The notes beneath the pieces were generated by a model. The model did no database searches and was not told the DNA's origin. It saw only the letters and a program-made list of their open reading frames with translations. 64,000 bases of DNA from JBFIHF01 sp964411125 (lineage in GTDB: Bacteria; Myxococcota_A; Bradymonadia; Bradymonadales; Bradymonadaceae): contig CAYPJU010000007.1 in the NCBI GenBank assembly GCA_964411125.1, positions 70,383 through 134,382 of the forward strand, written 5' to 3'. Of this stretch, positions 17,983 to 25,900 are shown one piece after another (within the stretch, counting starts at the first letter, position 1; each line of letters begins with the position of its first letter). The translations under genes were made by a program, and so were the position numbers.

Positions 17983-19401
17983 TCAGAGGCCGCTGGTGTC
18001 GATGCCGTGTTTGTCCATCAGCTTGCGGAAGTATTTGCGATCGATGTCTGCCTCGCGTGCGGCCTGGCTGATGTTGCCCTGGTGTCGTTGGAGCAGCTCG
18101 GCGACGTAGTCGCGCTCGAAGGAGCTGATCCACTCCTCCTTGGCTTCTTTGAACGGCATTTCGACGAGGCGCGACTTCTTGGGGGCGTCGGTGACGGCGG
18201 AGTTCGCCCCGGTCTTTCGGACCGGCGGGGCCGCGCTGGCGTCCACGACGTAGTCGGGCAGATCCTCGGGGGTCAGCACGTTACCTTCGACGAACGAAGC
18301 CGCGCGTTCGACGACGTTGAGCAGCTCTCGGACGTTACCTGGCCATGAGTAGCGCTGCATCGCCTCGAGCGCCGACTCGGCGATCGTCTCGATGCGCAGA
18401 CTGTCGTCGTGTTCCCGGTTGAACTTCTGCGAATGCAGAAAGTGCCGCACCAGGAGCGCGATGTCTTCGACCCGCTCGCGCAAAGCGGGCAATTTCAGGC
18501 GTACGACGCTCAGGCGATAGAAGAGGTCCTCGCGAAAATTGCCCTCCCGCACTTCGTCCTCGAGCAGCCGGTTGGTCGCCGCGATGACGCGAACGTTGAC
18601 CGGGATCGACTTGTTGGCCCCGACTCGCCGCACTTCGCGCTGCTCGAGAACTCGCAACAGTTTGGGCTGCAGGTCGAGGGTGAGTTCGCCGAGCTCGTCG
18701 AGGAAAATCGTCCCCCCTTCGGCCATCTCGAAGAGCCCCTTTCGCGTCTGCACGGCGCCGGTGAAGCTCCCCTTCTCGTGCCCGAAGAGCTCGCTCTCGA
18801 TGAGGCTCTCGGGGACGGCGCCGCAGTCGAAGACGACGAACGGCCGGTCTGCGCGCTTGCTGAGATCGTGGATGGTCCGCGCGACGACCTCCTTGCCGGT
18901 GCCGGTCTCACCTTCGATGACGACGGTCGCGTTCGTCGGCGCGATCTTCTCGATGATGCCGAAGATCTCCCGCATCGCCAGGCTGCGCCCGACGATCGAG
19001 CCGAAGGTCTCCGACGCGGTGGGGCGTACGGGGATCTGCTCGTCCACCGGCTGAAACCGTATCTGGGTGCTGCCGATGCCGATGACCTGTCCGGGCGCGA
19101 GGAACGCCTCTCGAATCCGTACGCCGTTGACGAACGTCCCGTTCGTACTGCCGTTGTCGATCGCGACGTACTCGTTCTCCTCCTGGACGATGCGACAGTG
19201 GCGCCTGCTGACGGTGTCGTCGGTCAGCACGACGTCGTTCTCGGGCTCGGACCCGATTGTGATCACGGACTGGTCGAACATTTTTTCGACCGCATCCGGG
19301 GTCCCCGGCTGCAGCACGAGACGCGCCTTTCGAAGCACGAGCGTGGTCGGCTTTCCGTCCACGTAGACGATCTTCGTCGCTTGAGCCTTGTCGTGAGCCA
19401 T
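17983..19401 (-). CDS. FHA-domain sigma-54-dependent transcriptional activator
   Basis: This 472-residue protein has an FHA domain (about 45-118) with the phosphothreonine-binding pattern: IGSEPENDVVL, SRRHC and NGSTNGTF. The AAA+ activator core follows, with Walker A GETGTGKE (164-171), the sigma-54 contact loop GSFTGA (211-216, a Ser variant of GAFTGA), and Walker B TIFLDE. A C-terminal Fis-type helix-turn-helix has GNISQAAREADIDRKYFRK. It would open sigma-54 promoters after binding a phosphorylated partner or itself. The flanking Hanks kinases are the obvious candidates for phosphorylation. I start it at ATG 19401, directly before the N-terminal segment; the longer frame would run antisense into the neighbouring kinase. 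Confidence 0.93.
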   Translation of the reverse strand: MAHDKAQATKIVYVDGKPTTLVLRKARLVLQPGTPDAVEKMFDQSVITIGSEPENDVVLTDDTVSRRHCRIVQEENEYVAIDNGSTNGTFVNGVRIREAFLAPGQVIGIGSTQIRFQPVDEQIPVRPTASETFGSIVGRSLAMREIFGIIEKIAPTNATVVIEGETGTGKEVVARTIHDLSKRADRPFVVFDCGAVPESLIESELFGHEKGSFTGAVQTRKGLFEMAEGGTIFLDELGELTLDLQPKLLRVLEQREVRRVGANKSIPVNVRVIAATNRLLEDEVREGNFREDLFYRLSVVRLKLPALRERVEDIALLVRHFLHSQKFNREHDDSLRIETIAESALEAMQRYSWPGNVRELLNVVERAASFVEGNVLTPEDLPDYVVDASAAPPVRKTGANSAVTDAPKKSRLVEMPFKEAKEEWISSFERDYVAELLQRHQGNISQAAREADIDRKYFRKLMDKHGIDTSGL

Positions 19402-19428
19402 GCGTCTCGTTCTTCTGGGGGTGGGCCG

Positions 19429-19458
19429 ATGATACGTAGCGGCCGGAGCGGTTGGCAA
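19429..19458 (-). promoter_or_regulatory. Putative sigma-70 promoter of the FHA activator gene
   Basis: In the 71-base gap after the upstream kinase, the minus strand reads TTGCCA (19458-19453), an 18-base spacer and TATCAT (19434-19429). The predicted start near 19422 gives a leader of about 20 bases. If real, the activator can be transcribed apart from the kinase before it. Confidence 0.45.
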
Positions 19459-19472
19459 GAACCGCAGGAGCC

Positions 19473-22001
19473 TCAGCCGTCGACGTTCCATCCGAACGGC
19501 AACTGCTCTTCGAGCACGAGCGTCTCGCCCCGGACGATCTCGACTTCGAAGTCGTGGGTCGTCTCTCCGCGGCGCAGCGTGACGGTGTGTGGCCCCTTCG
19601 GCACGGGCAGCTCCTGGCGCGGCAGGATGGGGGTGACGAAACCGGTCGGAACGCCGTCGATCTCGATCGACCACCAGTCCGCCCCCGTCGAGACACGCAG
19701 CGCGCCGAAGTCGCTCTTGCGATACTGCGGAGGGAGAGGTTCGTCGAAGTCGACCGTGAACGTGTCGCGAGCGAGGTCGGGGTACCCCAGGTATCCGCCC
19801 CACTCGCTGAGGCCCTGGTCACGGAGCGCAACCTGAAGCCGGTGGACGTCGAGGGGGTCGAACTCCTCGACGACCTGCGCTCCTCGGCCGAGCGTCTTGC
19901 CATCGAAACGCACGGTCGCCCGTTCGTCGACCGCGAACCGCAGGGGCCCCGCCAGCGGGCGTAACGTGACGGCGCGCTCCTTCCTCACGTCGTTGGCGAT
20001 CTCGACGATCTCGGTCCATGGTCGGAAGCCGGGCTGCAACACTTCCACGAGATGCTTTCCGACGGGGAGCGTGAGAGTCGCCGGCCCGTCGGGCTGCGGC
20101 TGCAGAGTGCCGTCGACCCAGAGAGCGACCTCGTCACCCGTCGGGAGCGAGAGGACGAGGACCCCTTCGGGATTCGGTATCTCTTCGAGCGTCACCTCCA
20201 GCGGGAGAAGCCCCCCGGCGGTGACGTCGATCTTCGCGCGATACGGTTCGCTCCCCTCTCGACGCACGTCCACCACGTGACGGCCCGGCTCGACGCCCTC
20301 CAACTTGTGCGGTGCGGAGCTCGCGACGAGTTCGTCGTCGAACCGGATCTCGAGCTCGGTCGGCGGGGTGACGTTGACGACGACTGTCCCGGTGGTCACC
20401 GCGGGGGGGGGCTTCTCGGAGGTCAGGACGTAGAAGACGGCGGCGACGCCGACGACGAAGACGAGCGCGGAGAGAGCGGCCGTCACTTTGATGATGCCAG
20501 GAATTCGGGCAGGGGCCGCGACGACGTTCGGGTTGGTCGCCGGCGCGTTGAAGTCTCCCTCGGGATCTGGTGGGGGGGAGGTCTGCGCAGAGTTGCCGAA
20601 CTCGGGTTTCCACTCCTCCACGGTCTCGGCCGGCGGCGATTCCTCGGCTTCCCGGTTCCATTCGTCGAGCGACGCGACCGGACTCCCGGTCACCGGTGTG
20701 TCCATGTCGTCGATGTCGGTGGTGTCGATCCCCGGGACTCCGCGCGCGGGGCGCTCGTCCGTGTCTCCCACGGACCGGTCCAACCCGAGGCTCTCGTTCG
20801 TGTCCACGTCGTCCACCGTCACGTCGGCGGCGCTGAACCCCCCGGCCGCGACGACCGTGTGTTGGTTCACGAACTCCATGATGTTTTGACCGTCGGTCGG
20901 GGCCACGTCCACGTCCCAGATCTCGGTGTGTCCCCCCTCCCCCGTCGCCTCGGAGGTCTCGGTCGTCTCGCCGGGGTCGACGTCGGTCGCGTACGAGGCA
21001 TTCGCGATTCGACGGACGTCGTCGGGACTGCGAATCTCCGCGAACTCTTCCCGCTTGTCCCGCTCCTCTTCGAGGTCCTCGGCGAACACCGTGCGCATCC
21101 AGAACGACAGCTCTTCGTCGTCGTAATCGAGGGTTCGAAGGTAGTCGCCGATCACTTCGGCCATGTGACCCGCCGTCGGATAACGCGCCTCGGGGTCTAG
21201 GGTCAGAGCCCCCATCACGATGTCGTCGACCTCAGGCGGGATGGAGCCGTTGCGGGAGCTCGGCGCGAGCACGTCGACTTCGCGAACGCGTCGCATCGTC
21301 TCGTACTCGTTGTCGGCGTGAAAGAGCCGACGATTGGTCAACATCTCCCAGAGGACCGTACCGATCGCGAAGACGTCGGCGCGGTAGTCGAGCGGCTCCG
21401 CCTTCACCTGCTCGGGGCTCATGTAACCCATCTTCCCCTTCAGCACTCCGATCTGCGTACGTGTGCTCTGGACCGCGGCCTTCGCCACCCCGAAGTCGAT
21501 CACTCGGACTCGCCCGCGGTAGTCGATCAGGACGTTCTGAGGCGACACGTCACGGTGGATGATGTTGAGAGGATTCCCGTCCGCGTCGCGAGCGTGATGG
21601 GCGTAATGCAGCCCTTTCGCCATGTCTCGCGCGATGTGTAGCGAGAGCTCCAGCGGGATCACCTCGCGAAGCTTTCGCATCTTCTTCTGCAGCGCGAGGA
21701 CGTCCTTACCGCTGATGAACTCCATCAAGATGTAATAGGAGCTCTGGAACTGCCCGAGCTCGTAGATCTTGACGATGTTGGGATGATCGAGTGCGACCGT
21801 GACCTTCGCCTCGTCGACGAACATCTTGATGAATTCGTCGTCCTCGGCCAGGTGCGGGAGGATACGCTTGAGAGCCAGAAAGCCCCTGAAGTCGGGTACG
21901 TCGAACGGCTTGGCGCGGAAAACCTCCGCCATTCCGCCCACACTGATGCGCTCGAGCAGGCAGTATTTCCCGAACAGCATCGGCTTCTTCGCCACGGTCA
22001 C
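19473..22001 (-). CDS. Ser/Thr protein kinase with transmembrane segment and large periplasmic domain
   Basis: Counting from GTG 22001 the protein has 842 residues. The kinase domain (about 10-290) has LALK Lys45, HRDVSPQN (Asp151), DFG (Asp169) and SPE (195-197). A long acidic, Thr/Asp-rich linker (about 310-495) precedes one membrane helix (501-526). The last 316 residues are beta-rich repeats of PEGA type (LEGVEPGRHVVDV, LTLPVGKHLVEV). This is a receptor-type kinase. A TTG at 22055 would add 18 residues, but it lies in the -35 box of a good promoter, so I favour GTG 22001 (or GTG 21995). It heads the run with the FHA activator and second PEGA kinase. Confidence 0.9.
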   Translation of the reverse strand: MTVAKKPMLFGKYCLLERISVGGMAEVFRAKPFDVPDFRGFLALKRILPHLAEDDEFIKMFVDEAKVTVALDHPNIVKIYELGQFQSSYYILMEFISGKDVLALQKKMRKLREVIPLELSLHIARDMAKGLHYAHHARDADGNPLNIIHRDVSPQNVLIDYRGRVRVIDFGVAKAAVQSTRTQIGVLKGKMGYMSPEQVKAEPLDYRADVFAIGTVLWEMLTNRRLFHADNEYETMRRVREVDVLAPSSRNGSIPPEVDDIVMGALTLDPEARYPTAGHMAEVIGDYLRTLDYDDEELSFWMRTVFAEDLEEERDKREEFAEIRSPDDVRRIANASYATDVDPGETTETSEATGEGGHTEIWDVDVAPTDGQNIMEFVNQHTVVAAGGFSAADVTVDDVDTNESLGLDRSVGDTDERPARGVPGIDTTDIDDMDTPVTGSPVASLDEWNREAEESPPAETVEEWKPEFGNSAQTSPPPDPEGDFNAPATNPNVVAAPARIPGIIKVTAALSALVFVVGVAAVFYVLTSEKPPPAVTTGTVVVNVTPPTELEIRFDDELVASSAPHKLEGVEPGRHVVDVRREGSEPYRAKIDVTAGGLLPLEVTLEEIPNPEGVLVLSLPTGDEVALWVDGTLQPQPDGPATLTLPVGKHLVEVLQPGFRPWTEIVEIANDVRKERAVTLRPLAGPLRFAVDERATVRFDGKTLGRGAQVVEEFDPLDVHRLQVALRDQGLSEWGGYLGYPDLARDTFTVDFDEPLPPQYRKSDFGALRVSTGADWWSIEIDGVPTGFVTPILPRQELPVPKGPHTVTLRRGETTHDFEVEIVRGETLVLEEQLPFGWNVDG

Positions 22002-22025
22002 ACCGTGTGGAGGGAGAGGCGAGGA

Positions 22026-22055
22026 AGTATAGGTGGGGTGCGGCGGGAGGGTCAA
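22026..22055 (-). promoter_or_regulatory. Putative sigma-70 promoter of the first kinase gene
   Basis: On the minus strand TTGACC (22055-22050) is followed by 18 bases and TATACT (22031-22026). The predicted start near 22019 leaves about 18 bases before GTG 22001. It also decides the gene start, because the TTG candidate at 22055 is inside the -35 box. Confidence 0.6.
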
Positions 22056-22103
22056 CGAAGGCGACGCGCCGGGTGGATCCCGGCCGCGTCACCGACGTCG
22101 GGT

Positions 22104-22751
22104 TCAGCTCTCGGCAGGGGTCGGAGCCTCGATGTGAAGCTTGAGGTTCACGTCCTTCTGGATGAGGTCGTCGGGCTTGCCCTTGTACTCGATCCCCCAG
22201 TCGAACCGGTTGATCTTGAAGTCGGCATCGGCGACGAGCTTGCCACCTTCCATCTTCACGGTCGCCGGAAACGTGACGGCTTTCTTTACGCCGTGCATGT
22301 CGAGGTTGCCGGTGATGTTGACCATGTCGCCTTCACCCGGCTCGATCTTCGTCGAGACGAACGTGGCGGTGGGGTACTTCTCGACGGCGAAGAAGTCTTC
22401 GCTCTTCAAGTGTCCCGTGAGCTTTTCGGTGTCCGACCAGACGCTCGTGGTGTCGATCGTGACGTCGACCCCCTGAAGCTTTCCATCGGGTCCGTAGGTC
22501 ACCTTGCCGTCGAACTCTTTGAAGCCACCGTCGTGGGCGAGTGATACTTTCGCCGCCTTCCAATCGATCTTGGAGGCCGACTTGTCGATCGCGACCGTGG
22601 TGGGCTCTGCAGCCTCTTCCTTCGCCGGTTCTTCGGCTTTCTCGACCGCTGCGGGCTCCGAGACCTCGGCCGCCGGTTTGCTGTCGATTTCTTCGTTCTT
22701 GCATGCCGCCGAGGCGACGAGAATTGCTGCTACGAGTGCGATTTTCTTCAT
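22104..22751 (-). CDS. YceI-family lipoprotein
   Basis: This 215-residue protein starts at ATG 22751 with GGAGG nine bases upstream. Lipoprotein signal: lipobox-like ASAAC, Cys17, so it is predicted to be lipidated. An Ala/Glu/Pro-rich linker (20-50) leads to a YceI domain (about 52-213), an eight-stranded lipocalin-like barrel: KIDWKAAKV at the start, TGHLKSEDFFAVEKYPTATF in the middle, and a C-terminal segment with DADFKINRFDWGIEY. Family members bind polyprenoids or other lipid-like chains in the periplasm. The ligand here is not evident. Confidence 0.9.
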   Translation of the reverse strand: MKKIALVAAILVASAACKNEEIDSKPAAEVSEPAAVEKAEEPAKEEAAEPTTVAIDKSASKIDWKAAKVSLAHDGGFKEFDGKVTYGPDGKLQGVDVTIDTTSVWSDTEKLTGHLKSEDFFAVEKYPTATFVSTKIEPGEGDMVNITGNLDMHGVKKAVTFPATVKMEGGKLVADADFKINRFDWGIEYKGKPDDLIQKDVNLKLHIEAPTPAES

Positions 22752-22790
22752 GTTCGTGGTCCTCCGGGAAGTGTTCTCGAACAGAAGACG

Positions 22791-22818
22791 AGTATGGGGT
22801 CGGTGACGCGAGGGGCAA
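22791..22818 (-). promoter_or_regulatory. Possible sigma-70 promoter of the YceI gene
   Basis: On the minus strand TTGCCC (22818-22813) is followed by 16 bases and CATACT (22796-22791). The fit is moderate. It would give a leader of about 35 bases carrying the GGAGG ribosome-binding site. Confidence 0.35.
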
Positions 22819-22919
22819 GAAGAGCCGGCGAAACGCAACGTTGCCGCCACGCAACAACGGCGCAGGCCGCGGCGTAGCCGCCCTCCCTGCGCCGTCGCGA
22901 GCGCCAAATGGCCCGCGCG

Positions 22920-25900
22920 TCAGACCGTGAGGGTCGACGGTCGGCCAGCCAGGCCGATGGCGTGACGTGCCTCGAGAAACTCGTCGGACGACGCGTAACG
23001 GACGAGGTCTTCGGCCGCAGCCGTGCGCCGCACCCTCGCCTGGGTCGTGGGCTCGTCGAGCGGAGCGTCCCACCCTCCGAGCCGCAACATCGCGCGCATC
23101 GACGCCGGGATGTCCCCGCAGAGGATCAAGCCGACACGCCGACCGAAGTCCTCGATCTCGTGCGGCCAGTTCTCGCAATGCGCTTCGGCAAGGTCCGCGC
23201 GGACCGCGTCGAGCGCCTGCACGACGCGTCGACGAGCGACGGTGAAGAGCGGTCCCGAAGTCTCTTCGCCGAGTCGCTGGCTCTCGACGTCCACCCGATC
23301 GGTGAACCCGCGGTTGGTGCTTCGGTACTGCACCCCTTCGATCAGGTGCCAGACTCTGCGCCCGTCGAGCGCCGTCAGAGCCGCGAGGTCACTCCACATC
23401 AGCGCCGCGCAGTAGCCTGCGACGAACCGAAGTTCCGCGTCACCCATCTCCTCGATGACGTCGGAGTTGACGCAGACGGTGCCATCACCGAACACCTGCG
23501 GCATCAAGGGAGCGCCATCACTCGCGAACAACTTGAACTTCTTGATACCGAACGCCGTGAACGCATCGGCCAACGCATCGAACAGCTTTCCTTCCTTGAG
23601 CCGGACGCCGTCGAGCGCCTTTCGCTGAGGCAACTCGTGCGACCAGAGCTTTTCGGCCAACGGCAGTGCGGCACGCAGGCATCCGAGCACCCCGTCGCGC
23701 ATCCCCGTGGGGAGGAGGAGCTCCTCGACGTCCCGCGGCTCGAATTCGCGCGACGGCGTGGTCTTCGGACGCTCGAACTCGAAGTCGACGTTGCACCCGA
23801 GCGCCACGAGAAGTTGCTGCGCCACGCGAGCGCGGTCGTGCGCCTGAGTGCGCTCGAGCAGGTCCGCCATCCCCCGATAGGTCGAGGGCTCGAACGGCTC
23901 CGACCATGCCAGCGCCCGGAATTCTTCCAGTGCCGCGGGCTCTCGACCCGCGATGCGGCTGAGACAGAACGCGTGCCGTCGGCGGTACTCGATGTTGGTC
24001 GGCGAGTCCCGCTCCGTCTCCTCGACGAGCGTGCCGTAGAGCTTCACGGCTTCCTCCGCGCGGTTGGCGTCTTCGTCGAGCGCGACGGCCGCGCGCCCGA
24101 GCAACAACGTCCGCGCTTTGCCTTCGTGCTGTTGCGCGAGCGCCGTGAGCTGTGCCGCGCAATCGGAGACTTCGTCGAGGTCGACGGCGTAGTCCACCAG
24201 CGTGTCGAGATCGCGGTCACACGCGGGCTGGGCGCGGACGAGCTTCCACTGCAGCGAATAGGCGCCGGCGATGTCGCCCAGGCTGTTCGCGTGAATGCGC
24301 ACCAGCGTTCGCCAATCCTCGACGTCCTCGGGCCCCGCGTGAATCGGGAGCACTTCGTGAAAGAGCTCCACGGCTCGGTGAACGTCCCCGTACTCCGTAT
24401 GGAGTCGAGCGAGCTCGCGCCGTGCGCCGTTGACGAGCGCTCCCTCCTCGTCGGGTCGCAGAGCGGCCTCGAGGCTCGCGATCGCTTCTTCCCCCCGCCC
24501 TGCCGTGCGCAGCAGGTCGGACAGCCACAGCGCGGCCTGGACCGCGAGATCGTAGCCGAACTCGTCGTCTTGCGAGACCTCCTCGTAGTGTCGGCGCTGC
24601 CACTCGACGGCGAGGTCGATGTCGCCCTCCTCCGAAGCCGCCCGAACGAGGTCGCGCAGGAAACGAACGTCGTGGCTCGCGTTCCAGCATACTTCGTAGG
24701 CCTCTCGCGCCGCGGCGAAGTCCTCGAACTGGTCTTCGCAGACGTGGCCCAACATGTCGTGAAGGTAGATGAAGCGAGCTTCCGAAAGACCTTCGCGCCT
24801 GGAGTGAAGCGAGAGCGCCCGCCTCAGGGCGTCCCACGCCCGGTTGTCCTGAAGAGCGTCGTACAGTCGGTCGTAAACGGGCCCGTCAACTTCGTCTCCC
24901 GGCTCCTCCCCTGGGACCAGCTCCCAGAAGGCAGCCGCCACCGCATGATCGAGCGCTTCGTTGCGGTTCTCGATCCACCGGGCGAGCTCGACGAGACGGT
25001 TGACGCGAATCTCTCGGCTCGTCGAAGCCTCCACTTCGAGGGTCGTGTAATGCTCGAAGCGTTCGAGGTCTTCGAGCGCCAGCGCCTCGATCGCCCTCAA
25101 CCGCAGGTATTCGGGGGAGACCTGCTCGTCACCGTCGAGGTCGGCCGCGGGCGGATGTTCGAGTACTCGTTGAAGTTCTGCCGCGAGCCGCGTCCACGCC
25201 GGATCCGTCGCGCGCACGAGCTGTCGCGACGACGCGAGGTCGGTCTCTCGGGCGATCCAGGCACGCTCCTCGTCGTCGAGAGAGGTCTCGAACCGCGCGA
25301 GAAGCTCGCGCGTCGGGCGTGTCCGGTCCGCGTTGACCTCTTCGTCCCACGGCAGCACCGGCTGCACCTGCCGAGCATGAGTCAGCGGCTCACGCTCGCC
25401 GTTGATCGCCATCGCGAGGCGCACCACCACCAGCGACTCGAAGTTCGAGGCGTCACCGTGCGCCCGGTAGGCGCGGCCCGCGTCGGGAGTGCCGTCGGCA
25501 GCCTCCCGAAGCCTAGCCAGGATGATGAAGTAGCGATCGCGCACGTCGCCGGGCATTTGCGCCATCAAGAGTGATTCGAGGCGGTCTGCGAGCTCGCCGG
25601 GCTCGATCTTTGCCGGGCGCCACAGACGCGCGACCCCTTCGAGCCAGTGCTGGCAAGACGGCGCCTTCTCCAGGGCACGGACGTACCAATTGAAGGCGAT
25701 GTCCCACTGCTCGAGCCTCCATTCGGCGATCATCGCCAGGTCCCCTTCCCAACCCTCCGGTTTGTAGCGCTCCGTCAGATCGAAAGCGTCCTGCCACCGG
25801 CCCGACCCTCGGTAGAGGCGCAGCAAGTTGTAGAACGCGTGCGGATCGGCCTGGTCCATCGCCGCGAGCCGCTCGTAGACGCGGATCGCCTCCGCCTCGG

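Noticed and set aside
22908..25574. 888-codon open frame on the plus strand antisense to the TPR gene
   Set aside because: GC-rich codon bias keeps the complementary frame open; composition is Arg/Gly/Pro-rich with no domain, and the TPR gene on the other strand has clear repeats.
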